64,000 nucleotides of DNA from JAGTVG01 sp942491935 (GTDB lineage: Bacteria; Bacteroidota; Bacteroidia; Cytophagales; Cyclobacteriaceae): contig CALOCZ010000013.1 in assembly GCA_942491935.1 (NCBI GenBank), forward strand, positions 1 to 64,000, in the 5' to 3' direction. The position numbers and the translations under genes were made by a program. The notes below the pieces were generated by a model. The model did not search any database, had not been told where the DNA came from, and saw only the letters and a program-made list of their open reading frames with translations. Below, piece after piece: positions 55,350 to 64,000 of the stretch (within the stretch, counting starts at the first letter, position 1; each line of letters opens with the position of its first letter).

Positions 55350-57455
55350 ATGAAGAAATTATATGTAGTTGCACTATTGAGTGCGATTCTATTAACATCC
55401 TGTGAAAAGAAAGAAGAAATGTCAACAAATCCTTTTTTTAGTGAATATCAGACTCCTTTTAAGGTTCCTCCCTTTCATTTGATTGATACCACCCATTATG
55501 TTCCGGCTTTTGAAAAGGGAATTGCTGATCATCAGGCCGAGATTGATGCTATTGTAAACAATAACGAGACACCTACATTTGAAAATACCATTCTCGCCCT
55601 GGATAAATCAGGTGATTTGCTAGGTAAAGTAAGTTCGGTGTTTTTTAGTCTGAATTCTGCTGAGACAAATCCCGCCATGCAGAAAATATCCAGAACGATA
55701 ACTCCTATGATGACTAAGCACCGGGATAATATAAATCTAAATGAAACTTTGTTTGAAAAAATTAAAGTTGTTTATGATTCGAGGGAAAACCTTGACCTTG
55801 ATGACCAGCAATTGCGTGTTGTCGAAAAGTATTATGATGACTTTATTCGGAATGGTGCGAATTTGAATGAGGAAGAAAAAGCAAGTCTTCGTGAGTTGAA
55901 CCAGGAAATTTCTAAAAATCAAATTGACTTTCGGGAAAATCTTCTGGCTGAAACGAACAAAAATTTCAAACTTGTAATTGACAATGAAGCTGACTTGTCA
56001 GGTTTACCTGAGGGTATCAAGGCAGCTGCAGCTGAAACTGCTACGAACGCCGGCTTGGACGGCAAATGGGTTTTTACACTGCAAAAGCCTAGTATGTTGC
56101 CTTTTCTTCAGTATGCTAATAACAGAGATTTAAGGAAAGAACTGTATGCAGGTTACTTCATGAGGGGAAATAATAATGATGAATTTGACAACAAAGTAGC
56201 TATATTGAACATCCTTAAATTGAGGGCCAAGCGAGCTGAACTTCTTGGATATAAAGATTACGCGGATTATGTGATCAGTAATAATATGGCCCAGACTTCT
56301 GATAAGGTTTATGAATTTCTGCATGGAATTATGGAGCCTGCGCTTGAAGTTGCAGCCCAGGACCGGGATGATATGCAGAAGATCATTGACCGGGAAGGTG
56401 GTGATTTCAAACTTGATCTCTGGGATTGGTGGTATTATGCTGAAAAGTTGAAGAAAGAAAAATATAATATTGATGAATCAGAATTGAAGCCATACTTCGT
56501 GCTCGAAAACGTTAGGGACGGCATGTTTTATGTAGCCAATAAATTGTATGGGATTACGATCACACAATTAGAAGATATGCCGGTATATAACGATGAAGTT
56601 CAGGTATTTGATGTCTCCGATAAAACAGGCAAACATATAGCTGTTCTTTATATGGACTTCCATCCAAGACCCGGAAAAAGGGTAGGTGCATGGTGTGGAC
56701 GTTTTCGACAGCAAACATATAAAGATGGTGAAAAAATTTATCCGGTTGTGACAATGGTAATGAACTTTACCAGACCCGTAGGGGATGCACCCGCTTTATT
56801 GACCTGGGATGAAGTGAATACCATGTTTCATGAGTTTGGGCATGCGCTGCATGGTTTCTTTACTGATGGGAAATATGATCGTACTGCGGGACGATTACCA
56901 AGGGATATGGTTGAATTGCCTTCACAGGTAATGGAAAACTGGACTGGCCAACCTGAAGTTCTGGAGGTGTATGCCCGGCATTATGAAACAGATGAGGTGA
57001 TACCTCAGGATCTGGTAACACGATTACTGAATAGCATGAAGTTTAACGAGGCATTTAACACCGTGGAATATATTGCAGCTTCTGTACTTGATCTCGACTG
57101 GCACACTGTGGGAGGTAAAACAGATCTTGATGTGCTCACATTTGAAAGCCAATCTATGGATAATATTAATCTTATGAATGAAATAATACCACGCTACAGA
57201 ACCACGTATTTTAATCATATAGTAGGTGGGTATGCAGCCGGTTATTATGTTTATTTGTGGGCCGCCGTACTCGATTCAGATACCTTCCAGGCGTACCTTG
57301 ACTCTGGTGATATTTTTAATCAGGAAATTGCAGACAGTTTCAGAAAAAATATTCTTGAACAAGGTGGTTCAGATGAAGGAATGGTTCAGTATATAAAATT
57401 CCGGGGCCAGGAACCGTCTATTGATCCCCTGCTCAATAAACGGGGATTGAAATAA
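55350..57455 (+). CDS. M3-family oligopeptidase lipoprotein (Dcp-like)
   Basis: 701 aa with lipobox LTSC at about 15-18. The M3 zinc site is H494-E-F-G-H498 (FHEFGHALHG), with the third ligand Glu about 26 residues on in QVMENW. N-terminal helices (FENTILALDKSGDLLGKVSSV) and LGYKDYADYVI fit dipeptidyl carboxypeptidase/oligopeptidase A rather than PepF. It should cleave short peptides in the periplasm. Start at 55350 follows a 258-bp non-coding stretch (55092-55349) in which I see a TACTTTTG (55269) resembling a Bacteroidota -7 element and nothing else. Confidence 0.92.
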   Translation: MKKLYVVALLSAILLTSCEKKEEMSTNPFFSEYQTPFKVPPFHLIDTTHYVPAFEKGIADHQAEIDAIVNNNETPTFENTILALDKSGDLLGKVSSVFFSLNSAETNPAMQKISRTITPMMTKHRDNINLNETLFEKIKVVYDSRENLDLDDQQLRVVEKYYDDFIRNGANLNEEEKASLRELNQEISKNQIDFRENLLAETNKNFKLVIDNEADLSGLPEGIKAAAAETATNAGLDGKWVFTLQKPSMLPFLQYANNRDLRKELYAGYFMRGNNNDEFDNKVAILNILKLRAKRAELLGYKDYADYVISNNMAQTSDKVYEFLHGIMEPALEVAAQDRDDMQKIIDREGGDFKLDLWDWWYYAEKLKKEKYNIDESELKPYFVLENVRDGMFYVANKLYGITITQLEDMPVYNDEVQVFDVSDKTGKHIAVLYMDFHPRPGKRVGAWCGRFRQQTYKDGEKIYPVVTMVMNFTRPVGDAPALLTWDEVNTMFHEFGHALHGFFTDGKYDRTAGRLPRDMVELPSQVMENWTGQPEVLEVYARHYETDEVIPQDLVTRLLNSMKFNEAFNTVEYIAASVLDLDWHTVGGKTDLDVLTFESQSMDNINLMNEIIPRYRTTYFNHIVGGYAAGYYVYLWAAVLDSDTFQAYLDSGDIFNQEIADSFRKNILEQGGSDEGMVQYIKFRGQEPSIDPLLNKRGLK

Positions 57456-57512
57456 ATACAATCGTAAATTGCATTGGTTCTTCTGATTAGATTGTTTTAT
57501 GATAATAAAAAA

Positions 57513-57545
57513 CAGCTTGTATTATAAAAGGCTGCCGTTTTATTT
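57513..57545 (+). terminator. Weak terminator after the M3 peptidase gene
   Basis: CAGCTT (57513-57518) pairs with AGGCTG (57529-57534), including a G-U, and is followed by CCGTTTTATTTT. The short, imperfect stem makes this a low-confidence call. Confidence 0.35.
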
Positions 57546-57605
57546 TGAATAAAGTAATGCATTCCTCTTTTTTGCGTTTTAAGGATCGTGAAAATAGAAT
57601 AAAGT

Positions 57606-58631
57606 ATGCGGATCTTAAAGTGGCTTTCAATCACAATCGTTGTTATAGTTATCGTTGCCTACTTCGTCGGTGGGTACATGGCTCGTTATCTTATCAAATA
57701 TGGGTTAGAGTATATTGAGCCGGAATTAAACAGTTATGGAATTGTACTAAAGCATTTTAATTATGAGGATGTGCAATTACGATCTCCGAAGAGCTTCTCA
57801 ATAAAAAGTGTAAACGTTGAGTTTGATCTTGAAAAAGAATTTTATGGAAAGAAATCCTTCAGCGCAGAGTTTAGTTCCGGGACTGTTATCGTATGGCTTT
57901 CAAAGTTCAGGGATCCTACGATAAAGTTTTCACTTCGTGATTTTGATTTATACATCCAGCCAAATGAAGAAAATCCAAACAGACCTTTCGGTAAGTTTGA
58001 AAATGCCTACTGGAAAGGGGAAGCTCCCTTAAGGCTATATAATGTAAAGAAGTCAGGTGAGATAATTCTGAAAAAGTTAAAGACACTATTCGATGAGAAC
58101 AGCATTCCTGATGATATTGAATTTAGCGGAGACGCTTTTTTAAATCTGGATGGACAGGACATTCGGATCAAAATGTATACAGAAAGGAAGAATAACAGGA
58201 CTTTTCTGTTCTTCAATAAAGATGATCTTCTTGCTGCTGCAGATAATTTTGAAGATTTTGATTTATCAGAAAAAGAGGCGCAATTGCTATCTCAATATCC
58301 GGCCAGGACTTTGCATATTTTAAAGATCACCAGAGATGCAAAACGGATCAGTGAAAAGGAAAAGTCGATACACAACGATTTTCCGGATGATGCTTTTAAG
58401 CATCTTTATTGGAGCTACCATTTAACAAGAACCTTTGGGCCTGAATTTAGTAAAGAGATAACAGATGCTCATGAAACCTTACCAAATAACACACCCCAGC
58501 AGAGAAAAATGGACTTTCACAATAATGAGATCGGCCGTAAACTGGCTTCACGAACTTTAAGTGTTGAGGAATTGAGGGACTATGTATTAAACAGTAAGGA
58601 TGTAATCAGGTTTCCGGATGAGATCCAATAG
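57606..58631 (+). CDS. Membrane-anchored protein with DUF6973-like C-terminal domain
   Basis: 341 aa. One N-terminal TM helix (about 8-23), then a region similar in style to AsmA-type proteins (YIEPELNSYGIVLKHFNYEDVQL). The C-terminal ~100 residues contain DDAFKHLYWSYHLTRTFGPEFSKEI, DAHE and DFHNNEIGR, spaced as in DUF6973, which I know as a C-terminal module of toxin- and phage-like proteins. Possible catalytic residues are these His/Asp/Glu. The combination with an AsmA-like N-terminus is unusual. Function unknown. DinB follows 36 bp later. Confidence 0.65.
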   Translation: MRILKWLSITIVVIVIVAYFVGGYMARYLIKYGLEYIEPELNSYGIVLKHFNYEDVQLRSPKSFSIKSVNVEFDLEKEFYGKKSFSAEFSSGTVIVWLSKFRDPTIKFSLRDFDLYIQPNEENPNRPFGKFENAYWKGEAPLRLYNVKKSGEIILKKLKTLFDENSIPDDIEFSGDAFLNLDGQDIRIKMYTERKNNRTFLFFNKDDLLAAADNFEDFDLSEKEAQLLSQYPARTLHILKITRDAKRISEKEKSIHNDFPDDAFKHLYWSYHLTRTFGPEFSKEITDAHETLPNNTPQQRKMDFHNNEIGRKLASRTLSVEELRDYVLNSKDVIRFPDEIQ

Positions 58632-58667
58632 AAATTATGCAATTAAATTACTATAAATTTCTATATA

Positions 58668-59138
58668 ATGAACGAAAAGAATTTCAGAAAGAACCTGGTT
58701 GAGTTATTGCGAGGAGGATCTGCCCATGTAAGCATAGAAAAGGCCTTGGATAATATTAATCCGGAGATAAGAAATTTCAGAGGAACGCCCAATATCCATT
58801 CAATATATGAGGAACTTGAACATATGCGGATAGCTCAGGAAGATATCCTAAAATATACTCTTTCTGAGAGCTGGAAGTCTCCTGAATGGCCGGTTGGATA
58901 TTGGCCTGATGACAATGATTCAATGAATGATGATATATGGAATAATACCTTTACGGGATTCTTTCGTGATCTGGAATCTATGATACATCTGGTCAATGAT
59001 GAAAGCATGGACCTGACACAGGAAATACCTCATGGAGATGGCAAAACCTATCTTAGGGAAATCTTATTAGTTGCTGATCACAATGCATATCATATTGGTA
59101 AGATAATAGATATTCGTAAAATACTGGGTGACTGGTAA
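58668..59138 (+). CDS. DinB-family protein
   Basis: 156 aa. A DinB four-helix bundle with the metal-type motif D-H-N-A-Y-H-I-G near the C-terminus and LEHMRIAQEDIL in helix 2; a third His is not certain. Such proteins are thiol-transferase-like or have no clear activity, mostly with a divalent metal. No signal peptide. Lies in a plus-strand run between the DUF6973-like gene and the next TIM barrel gene. Confidence 0.83.
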   Translation: MNEKNFRKNLVELLRGGSAHVSIEKALDNINPEIRNFRGTPNIHSIYEELEHMRIAQEDILKYTLSESWKSPEWPVGYWPDDNDSMNDDIWNNTFTGFFRDLESMIHLVNDESMDLTQEIPHGDGKTYLREILLVADHNAYHIGKIIDIRKILGDW

Positions 59139-59190
59139 TCACCTTCCTGATAATTATTATATATTGCAGGATTGATTATACCTGGAGTTT

Positions 59191-60003
59191 ATGGATATAC
59201 TATACTTTTGTCCACTATGGGGAAGCGAACATATGGACCTGTCGAGCTTCTTTAAAAGAGTGATAAATACCGGTTATGATGGAGTTGAAATTGCAATTCC
59301 ATTTGATAAAAAGTTTGAACTTGAATTAAGGACTTTAATAGATCAAACTGGATTAAAATTGATTGGACATCAGCATCTTCCGCCACAGAAAGAAACTGTT
59401 AACGAATATATCGCTCGTCTGGAAGATTTTTTAAATTATTTAATATCATTTAATCCAGTATTTATTAACTCTCACACTGGCCGTGATTTTTTCAACTTTG
59501 AGGAAAATTGCAGGATAATAGAACGTATTGATGAAATAAGTAGAGAATCAGGAATTAAGATAATTCATGAAACACATAGGGGCCGGTTTAATTTTTCAAC
59601 ATATACTACTCAATTATATTTTCAGAAATACCCTGAATTAAAAATAGCCGCTGATTTTTCACACTGGTGCTGTGTTTCAGAAAGCCTGCTTGAAGACCAG
59701 GAAGAATTCCTTGAGGAAGCTTTTCAGAGAACAGAGCATATTCATGCCAGAGTAGGGTATTCTCAATCCGCCCAGATAAACCATCCTGGGGCACCTGAAA
59801 ACAAGAAAATTTTAGAAAGGCATTTGTCCTGGTGGCAGAGTATAATAGCCTTAAGGAAATCTGAAAATCGTAACTTTTTCCCTATTACAACTGAATTCGG
59901 GCCAGAACCTTATATGCCAACAATGCCCTTTTCAAAAACGCCACTCGCCGATCAATGGGAACTGAACCTTTTTATGAAAGAATATCTGAAGAAAAACCTA
60001 TAA
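59191..60003 (+). CDS. Sugar phosphate isomerase/epimerase-like TIM barrel
   Basis: 270 aa, cytoplasmic (no signal). The xylose isomerase-like barrel has YFCPLWGSEHMDLSSF, GYDGVEIAIPF, LIGHQHLPP, FINSHTGRDFF, IIHETHRGRF, IAADFSHWCCVSE, HIHARVGYSQS and TTEFGPEPY, supplying the metal-binding Glu/Asp/His set. Likely a sugar or sugar-phosphate isomerase or epimerase. The stop overlaps the stop of the convergent acs gene by 6 bp. It is the third TIM barrel of this type in the window and the only one lacking a leader. Confidence 0.83.
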   Translation: MDILYFCPLWGSEHMDLSSFFKRVINTGYDGVEIAIPFDKKFELELRTLIDQTGLKLIGHQHLPPQKETVNEYIARLEDFLNYLISFNPVFINSHTGRDFFNFEENCRIIERIDEISRESGIKIIHETHRGRFNFSTYTTQLYFQKYPELKIAADFSHWCCVSESLLEDQEEFLEEAFQRTEHIHARVGYSQSAQINHPGAPENKKILERHLSWWQSIIALRKSENRNFFPITTEFGPEPYMPTMPFSKTPLADQWELNLFMKEYLKKNL

Positions 60004-61905
60004 TTTATTCCCCTTGGCTGTTTCAATTATTTCCTCAACCACACCTGGATCGAGTAAAGTAGAAGTGTCTCCAAAGTTGTCGTAATCACCTGATGCGATC
60101 TTCCTTAATATTCTTCTCATGATTTTGCCTGACCTGGTTTTTGGAAGTCCAGGCACAATTTGCACCTTATCGGGTCTGGCAATAGGTCCAATGATCTGAT
60201 TTACAGTAATTTTTATTTCATTTGTTAGGTTTTCTACCGTTCTGTCCGTCATGTCAGCAATCACGAAGGCAAATATACCCTGACCTTTTATTTCGTGAGG
60301 ATATCCAACGACGGCTGATTCAACCACCCTTGGATGTTCATTAATCGCATTTTCTACCTCTGCTGTACCCATACGATGGCCGGAAACATTGATCACATCA
60401 TCCACCCTTCCTAAGATCCTGTAATATCCATCTTCATCTCTTTTTACACCATCGCCTGTAAAGTATAGATCAGGGAATTGTGAAAAATAAGTATCATGCA
60501 TTCTTTTATGATCACCATATGTAGTTCTGAACATTCCTGGCCAGGGATACTTCATACATAAATTCCCTTCAACGCTATTGCCTTTAAGTTCATTTCCTTC
60601 ATTATCCACAATGATAGGTTGTATTCCAGGAAGTGGCATAGTTGCATAAGAAGGTTTTGTCGGCGTTATACTTGCTATGGGGGAGATCATAATTCCTCCG
60701 GTTTCAGTTTGCCACCATGTATCAACAATGGGGCATTTGTTTTTTCCTATATGGTCATGATACCAGTGCCAGGCCTCTTCGTTAATCGGTTCACCAACAG
60801 TTCCTAATACTTTCAATGATGAAAGATTGAATGGAAGTATAGGATCCTGACCAAATGCTTCTAACGCTCTGATGGCTGTTGGGGCAGTATAGAACTGGTT
60901 CACCTTGTATTTATCGATAACTTCCCAGAAACGACCAGCGTGGGGATAGGTTGGAATACCTTCGAACATAACCGTTGTGGCTCCCGCCAGCAATGGGCCG
61001 TAAACTATATAAGAATGCCCCGTTACCCAGCCGATATCAGCTGAACACCAGTAAATATCTCCTTTGTTATATTGAAAAACATTAATGAATGAAAAATGGG
61101 TGTATACCATATATCCCCCAATGGTATGAACCACTCCTTTTGGTTTTCCGGTGGAGCCTGAGGTATAAAGTATATAAAGCATATCTTCAGAGTCCATTTC
61201 TTCGGCAGCTATTTCATTTGGTTTCCCTTCGATCAACTCATGCCACCAAAAATCACGGCCTTTTACCATATTGACTTTCTGCTTGGTTCTTTGGTATACA
61301 ACAACCTTTTCAACACAAGCACATCTTTCTAAAGCCTCATCAACCACATCTTTAACACCAATTTTCTTTTTTCCTCTGAAATTCCCATCAGAAGTTAAGA
61401 CCACCTTGGCACTACAGTCATTGATCCTGTCAGCAAGGGCCTGGGAAGAAAATCCTGCAAATACAACAGAGTGGACAGCTCCAATTCGGGCACAGGCCAT
61501 CATAGCCACCGCTGCCTCCGGGACCATTGGCATATAAATGATTACCCGATCTCCTATACCCACTCCAAGATCTTTCAGAACATGTGAGAATTGACAGACA
61601 AGATGATAAAGTTCACGATATGATATATGTCTTGAAGGTTCATCAGGTTCATTAGGTTCCCAAATTATGGCTGTCCTGTCTGGGGCCGTAAAGAGGTACC
61701 TGTCGAGCATATTCTCTGTAATATTTAATTTTCCGTCAAGGAACCATTTAATACTGGGTTCCTTAAAGTTCCATTCAACAGTCTTGTTCCATCTTTTTCT
61801 CCAGTGGAACGATTCGGCAATCCTGTCCCAGAAAGTTTCCGGTTCTATTACACTTTTCTGATATTCATGAAAATAGCCGCTTAGAGTCTGAATTTTAACG
61901 CTCAT
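59998..61905 (-). CDS. acs: Acetyl-CoA synthetase
   Basis: 635 aa, normal length. The adenylate-forming motifs are clear: YTSGSTGKPKG, the adenylation motif in WWQTETGG, and the regulatory Lys in TRSGKIMRR (K594, acetylation target of the family). N-terminal FWDRIAESFHWRKRW is the typical acs start. It converts acetate, ATP and CoA to acetyl-CoA in the cytoplasm. The 308 bp upstream (61906-62213) hold no gene I can support; a 39-aa membrane peptide gene lies just beyond. Confidence 0.95.
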   Translation of the reverse strand: MSVKIQTLSGYFHEYQKSVIEPETFWDRIAESFHWRKRWNKTVEWNFKEPSIKWFLDGKLNITENMLDRYLFTAPDRTAIIWEPNEPDEPSRHISYRELYHLVCQFSHVLKDLGVGIGDRVIIYMPMVPEAAVAMMACARIGAVHSVVFAGFSSQALADRINDCSAKVVLTSDGNFRGKKKIGVKDVVDEALERCACVEKVVVYQRTKQKVNMVKGRDFWWHELIEGKPNEIAAEEMDSEDMLYILYTSGSTGKPKGVVHTIGGYMVYTHFSFINVFQYNKGDIYWCSADIGWVTGHSYIVYGPLLAGATTVMFEGIPTYPHAGRFWEVIDKYKVNQFYTAPTAIRALEAFGQDPILPFNLSSLKVLGTVGEPINEEAWHWYHDHIGKNKCPIVDTWWQTETGGIMISPIASITPTKPSYATMPLPGIQPIIVDNEGNELKGNSVEGNLCMKYPWPGMFRTTYGDHKRMHDTYFSQFPDLYFTGDGVKRDEDGYYRILGRVDDVINVSGHRMGTAEVENAINEHPRVVESAVVGYPHEIKGQGIFAFVIADMTDRTVENLTNEIKITVNQIIGPIARPDKVQIVPGLPKTRSGKIMRRILRKIASGDYDNFGDTSTLLDPGVVEEIIETAKGNKL

Positions 61906-62213
61906 ATTAGTATGTCTTTTACTTTTAGTATCAATTCATTTAGACAAGAGAATACCCTGTTATTTTCTATCAAATTGATATAATAAACAATAGAACCGAC
62001 AAGATTAAAATTTTTTGGGTGAATCGCAAAAAATGTTTGTGAAGAAGCAAAAAAATAATAAAGCTTCTGGATTGTTACTATGATTGTTATAAATTAACTT
62101 GGATTTAATAGTTGAGTAGTATCAACTTGTTTATGAAAAGCTAATTTATTATAAAGTATTTGATTTTATCCTATAATGAAATCCGAACTGGGATCTACAA
62201 TCAAATATTTGAT

Positions 62214-62333
62214 TTAAGGGACAAGAAGTATAAATGCAATTAGCACAACGGAAAATCCCAAAGTGCCCAGAACCAGCTTTATACTCCCCTCGATTCTCTT
62301 CTTTGCATTAAGTATGTTTGATCTAGTATTCAT
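62214..62333 (-). CDS. 39-residue single-TM peptide
   Basis: A minus-strand ORF from ATG 62333 to TAA 62214 encodes M-N-T-R-S-N-I-L-N-A-K-K-R-I-E-G followed by a hydrophobic helix (LVLGTLGFSVVLIAFILLVP). The basic, soluble N-terminus and a single C-terminal TM are typical of small membrane proteins. It lies between acs and the TrpB-like gene on the same strand and after the TrpB-like terminator. No family is recognised; coding status rests on this layout only. Confidence 0.5.
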   Translation of the reverse strand: MNTRSNILNAKKRIEGSIKLVLGTLGFSVVLIAFILLVP

Positions 62334-62474
62334 CGTAATTAAAATTCTTTTCTATACCTTCCTTACCAAATTCGTGCCAAAAGATAATTCCACTAATGAT
62401 GAAATGATTGATAAGGAATTAAAAGTTTTTGGAATGCAAAGATAATCTGAATTTCTGAGAAAATAATATGCTGG

Positions 62475-62517
62475 AAAAAATAAATCCCGCCTTCAAAATA
62501 ATATCAGAGGCGGGATT
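62475..62517 (-). terminator. Terminator after TrpB-like gene
   Basis: AATCCCGCCT (62483-62492) and AGGCGGGATT (62508-62517) make a perfect 10-bp GC-rich stem with a 15-nt loop. On the minus strand it is followed by TATTTTTT. It ends the TrpB-like transcript. Confidence 0.85.
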
Positions 62518-62530
62518 AAAATTATATGTT

Positions 62531-63898
62531 TTAACTGTCTATAGTTGGGGTATCCAACTCCGCTAAGGAAGAGTGTATCTCATCCTCAGTTAGTTCATGT
62601 TCAGTTAATTTTCCAGAGAAATAAGATTCATATGCAGCCATATCGAAATTACCATGACCGCACAAGTTGAATAATATGGTCCGGCTCACACCTTCTTCCT
62701 TGCATTTTTCAGCTTCCTGGATAGCTGTTGCTATTCCGTGATTTGCTTCTGGTGCTGGAATTATTGCTTCAGCTTTTGCGAATTTTATACCTGCTTCAAA
62801 ACACTCCAGTTGATTGTGTGATCTGGCTTCAATCAGTTTGTCTTTTAAAAGCTGACTGACGATCACACCTGCACCATGATACCGCAGACCACCGGCATGA
62901 ATCGGTGCCGGTATAAAGTTGTGTCCTAAGGTATACATGGGAAGAAGAGGTGTCATTCCAATGGTATCTCCAAAATCATATCTGAATACACCACGTGTAA
63001 GTTTCGGGCATGATGAAGGTTCACTGGCGATGGCCCTGATCTTCTTGCCTTCTTCAAAGTTCAACCTGAGGAATGGGAAGGACAACCCAGCGAAATTAGA
63101 TCCTCCTCCAAATGGAGCGATGATGATATCAGGCAGGTCGCCGGCAATTTCAAACTGCTTTAATGCCTCTTGCCCAACTATAGTTTGATGTAATAAAACG
63201 TGGTTTAATACACTTCCAAGGGCATATTTAGTGGTTTCATCCTGAACAGCCATCTCTATCGCTTCGGAGATTGCTATGCCGAGACTTCCTGGAGAATTTG
63301 GGTCCTTGGCAAGTATTTGCCGGCCTGCTGCTGTTCTCTCTGAAGGGGATGGCAGAACTTCTGCACCCCAGGCATTCATCATCATTTTACGGTAAGGTTT
63401 CTGATCGAAACTGATACGCACCATATACACTTCACAGGCAATATCAAAAAAGTTGCATGCCAATGCAAGCGCACTGCCCCATTGACCTGCACCTGTCTCA
63501 GTAGTTATTTTCTTTACACCTTCCTGCTTGTTATAATAGGCTTGTGGAATGGCTGTATTTGGCTTATGTGAACCAGCAGGACTAACACCTTCATATTTGT
63601 AATATATTTTTGCTGGCGTGTCAAGAACTTTTTCCAGATTATAAGCACGGTATAAAGGTGTGGGTCGATATAATGTATATATATCCCTGACAGCATCAGG
63701 TATTTGTATCCATTTCTCTGTACTCACTTCCTGCTGAATAAGTCCCATCGGGAAAATTGGAGCAAGCGCTTCGGGTCCTATTGGTTCTCTCGTCGCAGGA
63801 TTAAGAGGAGGTAGTGGTTTGTTTGGCATGTCAGCCATTATATTATACCATTTTTCAGGTATGTCCTTTTCAGTAAGGAGTATTTTTCGTTCTTTCAT
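62531..63898 (-). CDS. TrpB-like PLP-dependent enzyme (TrpB2 type)
   Basis: 455 aa, longer than classical TrpB. The PLP Lys is K112 in AGSHKPNTA, followed by ETGAGQWG and the phosphate-binding PFGGGSNFAG. The N-terminal extension (ILLTEKDIPEKWYNIMADM) is typical of the TrpB2 group. It makes Trp from indole and Ser, or acts as a stand-alone Ser/Thr-like deaminase or indole scavenger; no trpA or other trp gene is next to it. ATG at 63898 fits the family N-terminus. Followed by a strong terminator. Confidence 0.9.
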   Translation of the reverse strand: MKERKILLTEKDIPEKWYNIMADMPNKPLPPLNPATREPIGPEALAPIFPMGLIQQEVSTEKWIQIPDAVRDIYTLYRPTPLYRAYNLEKVLDTPAKIYYKYEGVSPAGSHKPNTAIPQAYYNKQEGVKKITTETGAGQWGSALALACNFFDIACEVYMVRISFDQKPYRKMMMNAWGAEVLPSPSERTAAGRQILAKDPNSPGSLGIAISEAIEMAVQDETTKYALGSVLNHVLLHQTIVGQEALKQFEIAGDLPDIIIAPFGGGSNFAGLSFPFLRLNFEEGKKIRAIASEPSSCPKLTRGVFRYDFGDTIGMTPLLPMYTLGHNFIPAPIHAGGLRYHGAGVIVSQLLKDKLIEARSHNQLECFEAGIKFAKAEAIIPAPEANHGIATAIQEAEKCKEEGVSRTILFNLCGHGNFDMAAYESYFSGKLTEHELTEDEIHSSLAELDTPTIDS

Positions 63899-64000
63899 TA
63901 GTATTAGTATTTAGTTTTAAAAATAATTCCTAAAATAGATTTGATTGAAGGGGCTGAATATATAAAATTAAATAAATCGATGCAAGAGAGTAAAGGCAAC

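Noticed and set aside
62263..62445. Plus-strand ORF of 60 codons near acs
   Set aside because: It starts at GTG and is antisense to the better-supported 39-aa minus-strand peptide.
1..64000. CRISPR arrays, tRNA or rRNA genes, insertion sequences, SusC/SusD
   Set aside because: Looked for repeats of proper spacing, cloverleaf genes, transposase motifs and TonB-receptor sequence; none were visible by eye.

Overview
The window looks like a Bacteroidota chromosome segment. Support for this: it is AT-rich; many exported proteins are short-signal lipoproteins; starts rarely have a clear Shine-Dalgarno sequence; and it carries families typical of that phylum (DUF5916 outer-membrane proteins, CarboxypepD_reg-like proteins, DUF4956, a GldL-like membrane protein, a CrtD/CruF/CrtYcd carotenoid set). 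I would guess a marine or sediment Cytophagales-like heterotroph, but no rRNA gene is present to prove it. I saw no tRNA, CRISPR array, IS element or phage module.

Layout. 0-6 kb: three tandem class III adenylate cyclase-TPR genes. The first two are broken by many small indels. The third is intact but has Gly at one of the two metal-binding Asp positions. 6-9.6 kb: an NAD-dependent epimerase, an NTF2-like lipoprotein, DUF4956 and a carboxypeptidase-regulatory-like protein, plus a remnant of an MFS transporter. 9.8-15 kb: an ECF-type sigma factor, a one-TM TPR partner (probable anti-sigma), a 130-aa unknown and, convergent to them, an exported TPR-CHAT protease-like protein anchored by a C-terminal TM. 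I consider this the best candidate for an unexplored signalling system here.

15-36 kb: mostly exported enzymes of sugar metabolism. These are DUF5916, sugar isomerase-like TIM barrels, a GH78 rhamnosidase-like enzyme, a Gfo/Idh/MocA oxidoreductase, a PhoD-like phosphatase, an amidohydrolase, a GH26 mannanase, two AGE-type 2-epimerases (one a lipoprotein, one cytoplasmic and frameshifted), a CotH-like secreted kinase-fold protein, and a beta-helix/diheme cytochrome pair. No SusC/SusD pair is present, so this is not a classical PUL. 35.7-38.6 kb: carotenoid desaturase, CruF-like hydratase and CrtYcd-like cyclase in a tight operon. 38.6-47.7 kb: a TolB-like propeller, aldo/keto reductase, DEAD-box helicase, GH2, an inositol monophosphatase-like enzyme, and a PadR regulator with a three-repeat GldL-like membrane protein.

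47.7-60 kb: a second amidohydrolase, an amidotransferase-like protein, a HAD phosphatase, then an operon of FG-GAP lipoprotein, ChbG/YdjC deacetylase, variant D-aminoacylase and a frameshifted MBL-fold lipoprotein, followed by an M3 peptidase, a DUF6973-like two-domain protein, DinB and another TIM barrel. 60-64 kb: acetyl-CoA synthetase, a 39-residue membrane peptide and a TrpB-like PLP enzyme, all on the minus strand.

Several genes (cyclase copies 1 and 2, the cytoplasmic AGE epimerase, the MBL lipoprotein) carry 1-nt indels, some in homopolymer runs. Either these are young pseudogenes or the consensus has residual indel errors; the sequence alone does not decide. All functional assignments come from reading motifs by eye, without database searches.
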